The notes beneath the pieces were generated by a model. It was not told the DNA's origin and ran no database searches. It was given only the letters and a program-made list of their open reading frames with translations. Shown here one piece after another: positions 15,235 to 24,325 of a DNA stretch of 53,142 nt (the stretch's first letter is position 1; every line of letters starts with the position of its first letter). Source of the stretch: DATGKK01 sp035294725 (lineage in GTDB: Bacteria > Actinomycetota > Acidimicrobiia > Acidimicrobiales > Bog-793); the NCBI GenBank assembly GCA_035294725.1, contig DATGKK010000092.1, positions 1 to 53,142 on the forward strand, read 5' to 3'. Position numbers and translations under genes: made by a program.

Positions 15235-17112
15235 ATGCCCGGGATGAACAGCCACCTGTCGGCGAACAACCCGACGGTCGTGAGAGCGTTCCACGCGGCG
15301 CTGTTCCACGACGGCCTCGCCGTCCTCGCCCTCCTTGCCCTTTTGGCCGTCGTCTGGGGCGTGATCCGGGCGAGCGCGCTGCGGGCCGCCGTCCTCAGGG
15401 CAAGCGCCGGCTCGCCGGGGGCCGCCGGGGGCGGCCGGCCGCTGCCGGCGCTGCCGGCGCCGGCGGGCGGCTCGGAGCCGCAGGCCCGGCGGCTGCTCAG
15501 GGTCGGCTTCGCCCTGTTGTGGATCCTCGACGGCCTCCTCCAGGCCCAGGCCTCCATGCCCCTTGGCCTCATCCCCGACTCGATCGAGCCCGGAGCGAGG
15601 TCCTCACCCCCGTTCGTCCAGCACCTCGTCGCCGCGACGGCCACGATCTGGACCTACCACCCGATCACGGCCGCCACGGCGACGGTCTTCGTGCAGCTCG
15701 GGATCGGGCTCTGGCTCCTGCTCGCGCCCCGAGGATGGTGGTCGCGCTCGGCCGGTGCGGCGAGCGCGGCATGGGGCGTCGTCGTCTGGATCTTCGGCGA
15801 GAGCTTCGGCGGCGTCTTCAGCCACGGCGGCTCGTTCCTGTTCGGGCTGCCCGGCGCGGTCGTCTTCTACTGCCTCGCCGGAGTGCTCGTCGCCGGGCCG
15901 GAGCGTTGGTTCGCGACGGGCCGGCTCGGGCGAGGCCTGCTGAGGGCAATGGGCGCGTTCTTCGTCGGGATGGCGCTGCTCGAGGCGTGGCCGGGGCGGG
16001 GGTTCTGGCGCCCGGGCTCCGGCAACTCGATCGCCGCGATGGCCCGAGCGATGTCGCAGACCCCCCAGCCCCGGCTCTTCTCCTCTCTCCTCGCCTCGTT
16101 CGCCAGGCTCGTGGCCCACCACGCCGTCGCCGTGAACGGCACCGTTGTCGCCCTCCTTGGGGTCGTCGGGCTCGGGTTGCTCATCGCCCGGCCCGCTGTT
16201 GCGCGGGCCGCGATCGCCGGGGCGGCGCTGCTGTGCCTGCCGGCATGGCTCCTCGTGCAGGACCTCGGCGTGCTCGGGGGCGTCGGCACCGACCCGAACA
16301 GCATGCTGCCGATCCTCCTCGTCCTCGCCGGCGGGTACGTCGCCATGACCCGGCCGGCGCCGGCAGTGGCGGCCGCAACGACGGGCGCCGCACAGGCGGC
16401 CGCCAACGCGAGGGGGCTCGCGTGGCTCCGCGCCTCGGCGCGCTCGCGGCCCTCGTACCTGATGCGGGCGATCGCGGCCGCAGCGGCCCTGCTCGTCGTC
16501 GCCCTCGGCGGGATCCCGATCGCAGTCGCCGCACTCAACCCCCACGCCGCCGCCATCGTCTCGGAGGCGGTCGACGGCACTCCGACCAAGGTCGACTTCC
16601 CTGCGCCCCGGCTCCGCCTCGTCGACCAGTTCGACCGCACGGTGACCCTCGCCGGCCTGCGCCCGAAGGCGGTCGTGCTCGCCTTCCTCGATCCCGTCTG
16701 CACCCTCGACTGCCCCATCATCGCGGAGGAGCTGCGCCAGGCCGACACCATGCTCGGCCCGGAGGCGTCGAGGGTGGAGCTCGTCGCCGTGGTCGCGAAC
16801 CCGCTCTACCGCTCCCTCGCCGACGTGCGTGCCTTCGACAGGGTCGAGCACATGGCGCAGCTGGCCAACTGGCGCTTCCTCACCGGCTCGGCCCGCCAGC
16901 TGCGCTCGGCCTGGGACCACTTCGGGGTCCAGGTCGCCGTCGTCGCCGCAGGCTCCATGGTCGCCCACGCCGACCTCGTCTACGTGATCGACCCCGCCGG
17001 CCGGGTCCGCTTCGTGCTCGACAGCGATCCCGGACCTGCGACGGGGGCGTCGAGGTCGTCGTTCGCCGGCGTGCTGGCGAGCTCGGTGGACCGGGCGCTC
17101 TCCTCCCGTTGA
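15235..17112 (+). CDS. Multi-TM membrane protein with C-terminal SCO1/SenC (thioredoxin-fold) domain
   Basis: 625 residues. N-terminal 430 residues carry about nine to ten hydrophobic helices of a conserved actinobacterial membrane family (WILDGLLQAQASMPLGLIPD, IWTYHPITAATATVFVQLG, WIFGESFGGVFSHGGS, LLEAWPGRGFW, LGGVGTDPNSMLPI); its function is unknown. After a last TM helix near 425-445 comes a periplasm-facing SCO1-like domain: FLDPVCTLDCPIIAEEL carries the copper-binding/redox CxxxC, and MVAHADLVYVID the conserved His. SCO1 proteins deliver copper to cytochrome oxidase, so the fusion probably serves oxidase biogenesis, in line with ctaG and ndh nearby. A GAGGAT hexamer 7 nt before the ATG could be a leaderless -10 or a Shine-Dalgarno. 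The lipoprotein gene follows with overlap. Confidence 0.82.
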   Translation: MPGMNSHLSANNPTVVRAFHAALFHDGLAVLALLALLAVVWGVIRASALRAAVLRASAGSPGAAGGGRPLPALPAPAGGSEPQARRLLRVGFALLWILDGLLQAQASMPLGLIPDSIEPGARSSPPFVQHLVAATATIWTYHPITAATATVFVQLGIGLWLLLAPRGWWSRSAGAASAAWGVVVWIFGESFGGVFSHGGSFLFGLPGAVVFYCLAGVLVAGPERWFATGRLGRGLLRAMGAFFVGMALLEAWPGRGFWRPGSGNSIAAMARAMSQTPQPRLFSSLLASFARLVAHHAVAVNGTVVALLGVVGLGLLIARPAVARAAIAGAALLCLPAWLLVQDLGVLGGVGTDPNSMLPILLVLAGGYVAMTRPAPAVAAATTGAAQAAANARGLAWLRASARSRPSYLMRAIAAAAALLVVALGGIPIAVAALNPHAAAIVSEAVDGTPTKVDFPAPRLRLVDQFDRTVTLAGLRPKAVVLAFLDPVCTLDCPIIAEELRQADTMLGPEASRVELVAVVANPLYRSLADVRAFDRVEHMAQLANWRFLTGSARQLRSAWDHFGVQVAVVAAGSMVAHADLVYVIDPAGRVRFVLDSDPGPATGASRSSFAGVLASSVDRALSSR

Positions 17113-18353
17113 CCCGCATCCGGCTGGGCCGCCCCGGGCGGCCACCTCTCGGCCCCGGCCGGCTCTGCGTGGTGCTCGCCGGCGCCCTCGCCCTCGCCTC
17201 CTGCTCGGCCGGGCAGGACACCGCCGGGCGGCCACCGCCGCCCCTTCTCCTCGACGGCCCCCTTGTGGTCGCGACCTCGTTCGCCTCGGGCGGCTCCGCG
17301 GTTGCCCTGGTCCCCATGGGGGACCTCGGCGAGCCGAGGAACACCTTCTGGGAGCTGGTCGCTCGCTCCCGGGCCGGGGGCCCCTTCGTGCTCGACACGC
17401 CGCCCGGCGTTGCCGACAACGGCGGGCTCGTGGCGGCCCCCGCCGGGTCGGGCGGCGCGGTGGTCGGTGTTGTCACGAGCCAGCTGCTCGGCTTCTCGCC
17501 CACGGCGCGAAGCGACCGGCCCGGGGGACGCTGGTCGCCCGGCACCCTCGCGCAACCGCTGGCGCCGCTGCCCGGGGCGCTCGCCGCGGGCAGCTACGGC
17601 GTGGCGGCCCTGGTGGGCCTGCGGGGCAGCTCGGTCGAGCTGAGCCGGGACGGCCGTGGCGGCTGGCGGGTCGTGGGAAGCGTGCGGGACCTCCGCCGCC
17701 TGGCGCCACGCAGCTGTGGCCTCGGTGCGCTCACCGCCGTCGGACCCTCGCAGCCGCCCGGCGGAGCAACCTCGCGAGCCTCCCTCGCCGTCGCGGGTGC
17801 CTGCGCGGGGCGAGGGCAGATCGCCCTCTTCGCAGCAACGGCCGGCTCGGCGGCGTGGACCGCCCTCCCGGTGCGGCTCGGCCGGCCCCTTCGCGCGAGC
17901 GAGGTCGAGGTCGCCGCGATCGAGCCCTCGCAGGGGGGCTACCTGCTCCTCCTCGCGAGCCGTGGCCCGGGCGGGAGCGCCCTGTGGACGGCTCGGGTCG
18001 TCCCAGGTTCGGGCACGCTGACGCTGTCGGCTCCCCTCGAGCTCGGCGCCCGTCGCCTTCGGGCCCTCGCGACCTCCCCGTCGCCACGCGGCGCCCGCCT
18101 CCTCGTGCTCGCCGCCGGCGGGAGCCCCGCCTCGCCGAGCGAGGAGGAGGCTGCGGCGATCGGCCCAGGCCAACGGTCGTGGCAGCTGCTCGCCCCCCCG
18201 CCACCCGGCACCGAGGGTGTCGCGTGGGGTCCCCACACGGCCGTCGCCCTCGTCGTCCACCGCTCCCGGCTCGCCGTCGACCGGCTCGGCGGGGACCGAT
18301 GGCACATGGTCCAGTCGCTCGAGGTTCCTGTCCCCTACGGCAGCTCCGGCTGA
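17109..18353 (+). CDS. Putative lipoprotein of unknown function
   Basis: 414 residues if it starts at TTG 17109, which overlaps the preceding TGA (TTGA), implying coupled translation with the SCO1 fusion. The N-terminus then has several Arg, a hydrophobic core (LCVVLAGALALA) and the lipobox LASC, so the mature protein is a lipidated, exported protein beginning at Cys near residue 35. A GTG at 17169 is possible but would lose the positive n-region. The mature part is Gly/Ala/Leu-rich with recurring blade-like strands (WRVVGSVRDL, WTALPVRLG, WQLLAPPPPG) suggestive of a beta-propeller; no family recognised. Context points to oxidase or copper biology. Confidence 0.62.
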   Translation: MTRIRLGRPGRPPLGPGRLCVVLAGALALASCSAGQDTAGRPPPPLLLDGPLVVATSFASGGSAVALVPMGDLGEPRNTFWELVARSRAGGPFVLDTPPGVADNGGLVAAPAGSGGAVVGVVTSQLLGFSPTARSDRPGGRWSPGTLAQPLAPLPGALAAGSYGVAALVGLRGSSVELSRDGRGGWRVVGSVRDLRRLAPRSCGLGALTAVGPSQPPGGATSRASLAVAGACAGRGQIALFAATAGSAAWTALPVRLGRPLRASEVEVAAIEPSQGGYLLLLASRGPGGSALWTARVVPGSGTLTLSAPLELGARRLRALATSPSPRGARLLVLAAGGSPASPSEEEAAAIGPGQRSWQLLAPPPPGTEGVAWGPHTAVALVVHRSRLAVDRLGGDRWHMVQSLEVPVPYGSSG

Positions 18354-18377
18354 GCGCACGGACGGGCCGGGAGCCGG

Positions 18378-19682
18378 TCAGGTCCCGGCGATGACCCGCG
18401 TCCCCCGGCGCCACCACACGTACCGCCAGGCCCAGTTGAGCAGGACGGCGACCCGGTTGCGGAAGCCGAGCAGGAACACGAGGTGGAGCCCGAGCCAGGC
18501 GAGCCAGGCCACGGTCCCCGAGAGCCGGAGCCCGCCCGGCAGCTCGGCCACGGCGGCCCGCCGGCCGATCGTGGCCATGATCCCCTTGTCGCGGTAGCGG
18601 AACGGATCGAGGGGCAGGCCGCGGCGCAGGCGGAGGAGCTGGAGGGCGGCGTGCCGGCCCTCCTGGAGGGCGGGCTGGGCGAGCTGGGGCACGAGCGACG
18701 CCGACCCTGGCGCGAGCCGCGCACCGGCCACGTCGCCGGCGACGAAGACCTCAGGGTGGCCCGTGAGCTGGAGCGCCGGGGTCACCTCGAGGCGGCCCCC
18801 CTGCACCTTGGCGACGTCGAGCCGCTCGGCGAGCAGCCCTGCTCTCACCCCAGCCGACCAGACGACCGTCCCGCAGGCGATCTTCTCGTCGTCCTCGAGC
18901 ACGACGTGGTCGAGCCCCACCTCCATCACCGCGCTCGAGAGGCGGACCTCCACCCCCCGGCGGCGGAGAGCCCGCAGCGCGTACGAGGACGACTTCGGGT
19001 GAAAGCCGTCGAGGAGGTGATCCTGGCGCTCGACGAGGACGATCCGGGCCTCGTCGGGCCGGATCTCCGGGTACGTCGTCGCGAGGTCGAGGCTGCGGAG
19101 CTCGGCGAGCGTCCCCGCCATCTCCACCCCGGTCGGCCCCCCTCCGACGAGCACGACCGTGAGCTCCCCGCCGCTCACGCCGAAGGTTGCGGCACGCTCC
19201 ATCGATCTCGCCACCCGGTCGCGCACGGCGAGGGCGTCCTCCATGGTGTAGATGGCGAGGCTGTGCTCCCCGGCCCCGGCGACCCCGAAGAAGTTCGTCG
19301 TGGCGCCGGTCGCGATCACGAGGTAGTCGTAGGCGAGCGGAGGTCCGTCCCCTTCGAAGAGGACCTCTCTCCGGTCGAGGTCGACTCCGGCAGCGGCTCC
19401 CTGCCGGAACGAGACCGACGGGTGCCGCCGCAGGAAGGAGCGGACGGGGTAGGCGATGTCACCCGGGTTCAGCCCGGCCGTCGCGACCTGGTAGAGCAGG
19501 GGCTGGAAGGTGTTGTAGGTATGGCGGTCCACGATCACGATCTCGAGGCCGGCCGCCTCTGCATCGGCGGCCAGTGCTTCGCAGGCCGAGAGCCCGGCAA
19601 AGCCGGCTCCGAGGATCACCACCCGCGCGCTGCCGGTCGCGGCGCCGCCTCGCGCGCTCCCGGGCGCGTCCACGACGCTCAC
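18378..19682 (-). CDS. ndh: Type II NADH:quinone oxidoreductase (NDH-2)
   Basis: Single-subunit, non-proton-pumping NADH dehydrogenase feeding electrons to the quinone pool. 434 residues. FAD-binding RVVILGAGFAGLSACEAL near residue 20, DRHTYNTFQPLLYQVA, NAD-binding LVGGGPTGVEMAG in the middle, VFVAGDVA near the second FAD segment, QPALQEGRHAA and YRDKGIMATIGRRAAVAEL, then a C-terminal membrane-associating helix (WLAWLGLHLVFLLGF) typical of NDH-2. GTG at 19682 is preceded by TAGGAT with a 7-nt gap, a leaderless pattern; the TAG of that hexamer is also the stop codon of the upstream MFS gene. Sulfide:quinone reductase is less likely because the paired catalytic Cys are absent. Confidence 0.9.
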   Translation of the reverse strand: MSVVDAPGSARGGAATGSARVVILGAGFAGLSACEALAADAEAAGLEIVIVDRHTYNTFQPLLYQVATAGLNPGDIAYPVRSFLRRHPSVSFRQGAAAGVDLDRREVLFEGDGPPLAYDYLVIATGATTNFFGVAGAGEHSLAIYTMEDALAVRDRVARSMERAATFGVSGGELTVVLVGGGPTGVEMAGTLAELRSLDLATTYPEIRPDEARIVLVERQDHLLDGFHPKSSSYALRALRRRGVEVRLSSAVMEVGLDHVVLEDDEKIACGTVVWSAGVRAGLLAERLDVAKVQGGRLEVTPALQLTGHPEVFVAGDVAGARLAPGSASLVPQLAQPALQEGRHAALQLLRLRRGLPLDPFRYRDKGIMATIGRRAAVAELPGGLRLSGTVAWLAWLGLHLVFLLGFRNRVAVLLNWAWRYVWWRRGTRVIAGT

Positions 19683-19689
19683 GGCGGCG

Positions 19690-19695
19690 ATCCTA
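19690..19695 (-). promoter_or_regulatory. Candidate leaderless promoter -10 (TAGGAT) for ndh
   Basis: TAGGAT on the minus strand, 7 nt before GTG 19682. Its first three bases are the stop codon of the upstream MFS gene. Confidence 0.5.
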
Positions 19696-21006
19696 CGGCG
19701 CCGCCGCCCGGGCGGCGGCAGGGGCCGCGGCCTCGGGCCCCGCCGGCACGGTCGCAGCGAGCAGGCGGTGGGCGAGGTACATGAGCACCGCGGCTGTGAG
19801 CAGGAAGGGGCCGAAGATCCCCGTGCCCGCCCGGGAGGCGAGGACGCCGGAGAGCGCGACCGCCGCCGGGCCACCGACGGCGGCGCCGGCGATCGCGACC
19901 CCGACCGCCCTCCCCGTTGCCGCCTTTCCGAGGCGGGCCGGCGTGAGCGCCATGTAGAGGGGGAAGATCGTGGCCGAGCCGAGCCCGGCCACGGGGAGGC
20001 CGGCGACCGCAAGCCGGCCGGGCAGGAGCCAGAGCATGGCGGCGCCGGCAAGGAACAGCCGGGTGCTCGCCTCGAGCACCCGGCTCGGCTGCCACTTCTG
20101 CGGCACCGCGAGGGCGAGCCTCCCCGCCGTGAGCGCTGCCCAGAAGGTCGCCATGGCGGCGGCAGCGCCCGCCGTCGAGAGGCGCCGGTCGCCCTCGAGG
20201 TAGGTGGCCCCCCAGGAGACCGGGATGGCCTCGGCGGCCGTGTAGGCCATGAAGGCGACGGCCGTGGCGGCGATCCCTGCCCGAACCCGCCGGGCGCCGG
20301 CCCTGCCCCGGCGGTCGCCTGCCGACGTCCCCCCGGCTCCAGATGGAGGGGCGGGGCCGTCATCGCCCGGACCGGTGGGCTCGCCACCTGCTCCAAGAAA
20401 GCGGGGGTGGGCAGCCGGAGGGCGCCGCGGCTCCCGGCGGGCGGCCACCGCTGCGAAGGGCACGAGGACGGCCGCCGCGATCGCGACCACCACCACGGCT
20501 GCCCGCCAGCGGCCCCCGGCGACGAGGGTGGCGACGATGACCGGACCGAGAGTCCCGCCGATCGCCCAGCTCGCGTGGAGCAGACCGAGCCGCCGCACCC
20601 CGCCGTCGACGGCGAGGTGCGCGTTCACCACGGCGTCGAGCACGCCCTTCACGAAGCCGAGCACGGCGATCGACGCAACGACGGGCCACCATCCGGGCGC
20701 CACCGCCCATCCGAGGAGAGCAGCGAGCCCGACCACGATCGACCAGAGAAGGGTCCGTCGGAAGCCGACGGCGCGGCGGATCCGCTCACCGAGCAGCCCG
20801 CCTGCCAGGTACAGCGCCGTCCCGGCGACGACGAGGACCCCGAGATCCGCGATCGGCCGGTGCAGGCCGAGCCGCATCGCGGGCCACACCACGCCGAGCA
20901 GGCCGTCGGGGATGCCGAGGATGACGACGAACGAGCCGAACTGGGCCACCTGGCCGGCAGCCGCGCTCCGCCGTGCTCCCCGCAGTCCGCTCGCCGGCTT
21001 CGCCAT
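19693..21006 (-). CDS. MFS permease
   Basis: 437-residue major facilitator with about 12 hydrophobic helices split by a polar central loop (about residues 200-245). FGSFVVILGIPDGLLGVVWPAM is TM1, followed by LGLHRPIADLGVLVVAGTAL and GGLLGERIRRAVGFRRTLLW (motif A-like loop). Looks like the FucP/YbjJ-type fold group, but no substrate motif is recognised. ATG at 21006 begins MAKPASGLRG; a longer open frame to 21102 exists with no sign of coding. Ends 10 bp before the ndh start codon on the same strand. Confidence 0.8.
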   Translation of the reverse strand: MAKPASGLRGARRSAAAGQVAQFGSFVVILGIPDGLLGVVWPAMRLGLHRPIADLGVLVVAGTALYLAGGLLGERIRRAVGFRRTLLWSIVVGLAALLGWAVAPGWWPVVASIAVLGFVKGVLDAVVNAHLAVDGGVRRLGLLHASWAIGGTLGPVIVATLVAGGRWRAAVVVVAIAAAVLVPFAAVAARREPRRPPAAHPRFLGAGGEPTGPGDDGPAPPSGAGGTSAGDRRGRAGARRVRAGIAATAVAFMAYTAAEAIPVSWGATYLEGDRRLSTAGAAAAMATFWAALTAGRLALAVPQKWQPSRVLEASTRLFLAGAAMLWLLPGRLAVAGLPVAGLGSATIFPLYMALTPARLGKAATGRAVGVAIAGAAVGGPAAVALSGVLASRAGTGIFGPFLLTAAVLMYLAHRLLAATVPAGPEAAAPAAARAAAP

Positions 21007-21220
21007 GGGGTGCCCAGTCTGGCCCCGAACCGCTCCGGCATCCACCAGAGCCGGGCCGGGGGGCGCCATGACGAGGGCCGGGGCGCAGGCGGGCGCGCGC
21101 ACCCGAAGAACCTTCGCAGGCGGATCCGACCGGTTTCCCAGGCTCGGCGACCAGGATCACGGCGTGGACCAGCTCAGCTGAGAACCCGCATCCAACACAG
21201 CGCGGGAGCGGCGGCACGGC

Positions 21221-22303
21221 GTGCCCCGCGCCGTGCTCGTGACGGGAGCCGCCGGAGTGCTCGCCCTCGGCGCCTTCGGGATCGGCGACCTCGTCGCTCA
21301 CGCCGCCGCCGGCACGTCCGGCGGCCATTCCCCGGAGGCGCTCACGGCGTCGTCCTCGCCGAGGACCGCTCCCCGCCACGAGCGGCCCGGTCGCCTCGGA
21401 GGGCTGCTCGGCCCCGCCGGCGGCCTCTGGCCCCTCAGGGGCCTTTTCGGCTCCCCGGCGGCCGGTGACGCCGGCACCGTCACCGCGGTGGGCGCCGGCA
21501 CGGTCACGATCAGGACGGCCACGGGCCGGACCCGCACCATCGACACCAGCTCGGCGACCCGCTACTACACGATGCTCACGCGCTCGTCGCGAAGCGCCCT
21601 CAAGGTGGGCGACCGGATCGCCGTGCTGGGCGTGCCGCCGGCGAGACCGATGGGCGGCCCCTCCTCGGCGAGCTCGGCGGCGGTCGTCGTCGTGCTCGAG
21701 CCGTACTCGATCGGGACGGTCGTCTCGGTGACGCCGAGCCGGATCGTCGTGCGCGACGCCGGAGGACTCGAACGGTACGTCCTCGTCGGCACCACGACGG
21801 CCTACGAGGAAGCCGGCGCCGCCGTGAGCCGCTCCGCCATCGCGCCGGGCGAGGAGATCCTCGCCGATGGGCGCGTCGCCGGGAACCCGACCGAGCTCTC
21901 GGCGTCCCACGTCATCGTCGTCGGGCCGCGCCTCGCCGGGATCGTGACGAGCGTGAGCGGCCGGGACCTCGACCTGCGCACGTTCGCCGGAACCGTGACC
22001 GTCACCACGAACGGGTCGACGCTCTTCCGCCGGCTGGGCGCGGCGTCGTCGCTCTCCTCGGTGGCGGCGGGCGATCTCGTCGTGGCGATCGGGCGCTCGG
22101 TGGGCTCGCAACGCTTCGCGGCCTCGGCCGTGGTGCTGGTCCCCCGGCCCGCCGGTCGCACGGCACCGGCGGGGACCTCGGCGCCCGGCGGCGCCAGCCC
22201 GTCCCCAGCCGCTCCAGCCGGTGGTGCCGGCGTCTACGGCCTCGGGGCCGGCGAGGGCAGCCTCACCGCGCTCCTCGGGGCGCTCCTCCCCGGCGGCGCC
22301 TAA
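21221..22303 (+). CDS. Exported protein with DUF5666-like OB/beta repeats
   Basis: 360 residues. N-terminal signal peptide (VLVTGAAGVLALGAFG, cleavage likely after HAAA near residue 30), a Pro/Gly/Ser-rich stretch, then three related beta modules with recurring patterns: GTVTAVGAGTVTIRTATGRT, GTVVSVTPSRIVVRDAGG and GIVTSVSGRDLDLRTFAG, each followed by a phrase such as LKVGDRIAV or VAAGDLVVA. This is the organisation of DUF5666-type periplasmic proteins of unknown function. C-terminal tail is Gly/Pro/Ala-rich and likely disordered or cell-wall embedded. Start GTG has GGGAGCGG about 10 nt upstream. A strong hairpin separates it from the convergent ctaG-like gene. Confidence 0.7.
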   Translation: MPRAVLVTGAAGVLALGAFGIGDLVAHAAAGTSGGHSPEALTASSSPRTAPRHERPGRLGGLLGPAGGLWPLRGLFGSPAAGDAGTVTAVGAGTVTIRTATGRTRTIDTSSATRYYTMLTRSSRSALKVGDRIAVLGVPPARPMGGPSSASSAAVVVVLEPYSIGTVVSVTPSRIVVRDAGGLERYVLVGTTTAYEEAGAAVSRSAIAPGEEILADGRVAGNPTELSASHVIVVGPRLAGIVTSVSGRDLDLRTFAGTVTVTTNGSTLFRRLGAASSLSSVAAGDLVVAIGRSVGSQRFAASAVVLVPRPAGRTAPAGTSAPGGASPSPAAPAGGAGVYGLGAGEGSLTALLGALLPGGA

Positions 22304-22318
22304 GGCGGCCGGGCACGC

Positions 22319-22353
22319 CGGGCTGACCGGCCCCTTCTCAGGTCAGCAGCCCG
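22319..22353. terminator. Bidirectional terminator hairpin
   Basis: CGGGCTGACC (22319-22328) pairs with GGTCAGCAGCCCG (22341-22353), a 10-bp stem with one 3-nt bulge and a 12-nt loop. Sits between two convergent genes, so probably ends both transcripts. Confidence 0.6.
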
Positions 22354-22410
22354 AGCACCCTCCCGAACCTCTCCCGCAGGGAGCGCCGGCGGTCGTCGCC
22401 GCCTCGATGC

Positions 22411-23403
22411 TCAGCGTCCAGAGGGGCCTGCCACGGTGCCGCCGGGGAGCTTCCCGAACTTGGCGAGCCAGGCTGCCTCCCATGCGCTCTCCGGCTCTCT
22501 CCTCGCGGCGGGGCCGGAGCTGTCGAGCCCAGCCGCTGCCGGGGTGATCGGGGCCAGCTGGGCCGCTCGCTCGGCCGCCTTGAGGTCGGCGCGGGCGCCC
22601 GCCCGGTCCTCGGAGCGGACCCACTGGACGAAGATGGGAAGGAAGCCGCCGAGCGTCGACAGCTCGGTCGAGACCCACAGGAGCGCACCGCCTGAGCGGG
22701 TGCTGGCGAGCGTGTACATCGAGGCGGCCGGGTGGGACGAGGCGAGGATGGCCACCCCGAGGAAGGCCTCGACGGCCGAGCCGGCGAGCAGGTTCAGCAG
22801 CCTCATGCCGTAGCTCATCTTCCAACGGGGGATGGGGTCGATCCCGACCATCGGCCACCAGTACAGGGTCCCGCTCGCGAGGAACACGACGTTCAGCAGG
22901 TCCATGAGCGCCATGTGGTTCATCGCGACGTTGATGAGCGGCGTGAGGAAGAAGGCGAACATGAGGCCGAAGTAGGCGAACCACACCGTCACCGGGTGGC
23001 TCAGCACGGCGAATGGGCCGGAGTGCAGCACGCCGAGCCAGCGCTCCTTCACCCTGCGCGACGAGGTCTGGAGCAGCAGGGTCGAGGGAGCGCCGAGTGC
23101 GAGCAACGGGGGGGCGACGACCATGAGGAGCAGGTGCTGCACGACGTGGGCCTGGAAGTAGACCATCGTGAAGACGTCGACGGGCGAGACGAAGGCGAGC
23201 GCCACCACGACCAGCCCGGCGAGGAAGCTGAGGGTCCTCCTCGGCGACCACCTCCGCCCCCGCAGGGCGAGGCGCCACTCGGCGTTCAGGTACCACGCCG
23301 CGATCGCGACGACGGCGATGACGACCGTGACGGAGAACGCGCTCACGTTCCATCTCGTCAGTGCGTTGTGCAGCGTGAACTGCAGGGGCTGCATGCCCGG
23401 CAC
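22411..23403 (-). CDS. ctaG: CtaG-family (Caa3-type) cytochrome c oxidase assembly protein
   Basis: 330-residue integral membrane protein of the Caa3_CtaG family needed for aa3/caa3 oxidase biogenesis in Bacillus and common in actinobacteria. Hydrophobic helices with conserved polar points: FVSPVDVFTMVYFQAHVVQHLL (paired His), PPLLALGAPS, FAYFGLMFAFFLTPL, NLLAGSAVEAFLGVAIL and a final helix near WVSTELSTLGGFLPIFVQW. GTG at 23403 has GGAAGGA about 6 nt upstream; ATG at 23394 is the alternative. Neighbouring SCO1 fusion and NDH-2 support a respiratory role. The C-terminal 50 residues are polar. Confidence 0.83.
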   Translation of the reverse strand: MPGMQPLQFTLHNALTRWNVSAFSVTVVIAVVAIAAWYLNAEWRLALRGRRWSPRRTLSFLAGLVVVALAFVSPVDVFTMVYFQAHVVQHLLLMVVAPPLLALGAPSTLLLQTSSRRVKERWLGVLHSGPFAVLSHPVTVWFAYFGLMFAFFLTPLINVAMNHMALMDLLNVVFLASGTLYWWPMVGIDPIPRWKMSYGMRLLNLLAGSAVEAFLGVAILASSHPAASMYTLASTRSGGALLWVSTELSTLGGFLPIFVQWVRSEDRAGARADLKAAERAAQLAPITPAAAGLDSSGPAARREPESAWEAAWLAKFGKLPGGTVAGPSGR

Positions 23404-23467
23404 GGCACGTCCTTCCCATCACTCTCCGGCCCCGGTGCTCGTGAGCCCGGCGCCACCTCTCGCGAAG

Positions 23468-24325
23468 TTACTCCCCGGCCCCGGCCCGCCAGGCATCGGA
23501 GCCCGCATCGGCGGCGGGCGGCCGGGCGGAGGGGAACGCCGGGTCGCGCCGCCCGGCGAGGGCGGCCAGGCCCTCGGCCAGGTCGGGTCCGAGGAACCCG
23601 AGCATCTCGAGCGCCAGCGCCTCACCGAAGGAGGGCAGCGCCTGGCGGAGCCAGTTGTTGAGAGCGCGCTTGGTCCACTGGACTGCCGTCGCGCTCCCCG
23701 CCGCGAGACGGCTCGCCACGGCGAGCGCCTCCTCGAGCACCTGGTCGTCCGGGACGCAGCGGCTCACGAGCCCGAGTCGCTCCGCCTCCCTCCCGGTGAC
23801 GGGCTCGGCGGTCAAGAGGTAGTACTTCGCCTTCGCGAGACCGCACAGCAGGGGCCACAGGAGCACGGCGTGATCGCCGGCGGCGACGCCGAGGCGACCG
23901 TGGCCGTCGGAGAGCCGGACGTTCTCGCCGGCGATCGAGACGTCCGCGAGGAGCGCCACGACGAGGCCGGCGCCGACGGCGCTCCCGTTGATGGCCGAGA
24001 CGATCGGCTTGCGGCTCTCGACGATCTTCGTGACGAGGTCGGCGGCGTCCTGCCACACGGTGACGAGCGTCGCGTAGTCCGCCGACATCTCCCGGATCAT
24101 GTCGAGGTCGCCCCCGGCCGAGAAGGCGCGGCCGGCGCCGGTCACGACCGAGGCTCGCACCGTGTCGTCCCCGTCGAGCACGGGCCAGACCTCGGCGAGC
24201 TCGCGGTGGAGCCGCAGGTTCGCGGCGTTGAGCCGCTCCGGCCGGTCGATCGTGACGAGGACGACCCCCGGTGAGGGCCGCGAGAAGGCGAGGTGCCGGA
24301 ACTCCCGGTAGGAGGGCTCGCTCAT
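23468..24325 (-). CDS. Enoyl-CoA hydratase/isomerase family protein
   Basis: 285-residue crotonase-fold enzyme. LVTIDRPERLNAANLRLHRE near residue 25, oxyanion-hole segments ASVVTGAGRAFSAGGDLDMI (about 60-80) and AINGSAVGAGLVVALLADV, then LSDGHGRLGVAAGDHAVLLWP, where Asp replaces the usual catalytic Glu position, as in a subgroup with AGDH. C-terminal helices TKRALNNWLRQALPSF close the trimer. ATG overlaps the TGA of the upstream alpha/beta hydrolase gene (ATGA), so it is translationally coupled. Acts on an acyl-CoA thioester; specific reaction unknown. Confidence 0.88.
   Translation of the reverse strand: MSEPSYREFRHLAFSRPSPGVVLVTIDRPERLNAANLRLHRELAEVWPVLDGDDTVRASVVTGAGRAFSAGGDLDMIREMSADYATLVTVWQDAADLVTKIVESRKPIVSAINGSAVGAGLVVALLADVSIAGENVRLSDGHGRLGVAAGDHAVLLWPLLCGLAKAKYYLLTAEPVTGREAERLGLVSRCVPDDQVLEEALAVASRLAAGSATAVQWTKRALNNWLRQALPSFGEALALEMLGFLGPDLAEGLAALAGRRDPAFPSARPPAADAGSDAWRAGAGE

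Noticed and set aside
15150..18353. Continuous plus-strand frame of 1067 codons
   Set aside because: Its first two thirds are Arg/Pro-rich without protein pattern and overlay the membrane/SCO1 gene in another frame; only the part from 17109 on (lipoprotein) has a signal peptide and lipobox.
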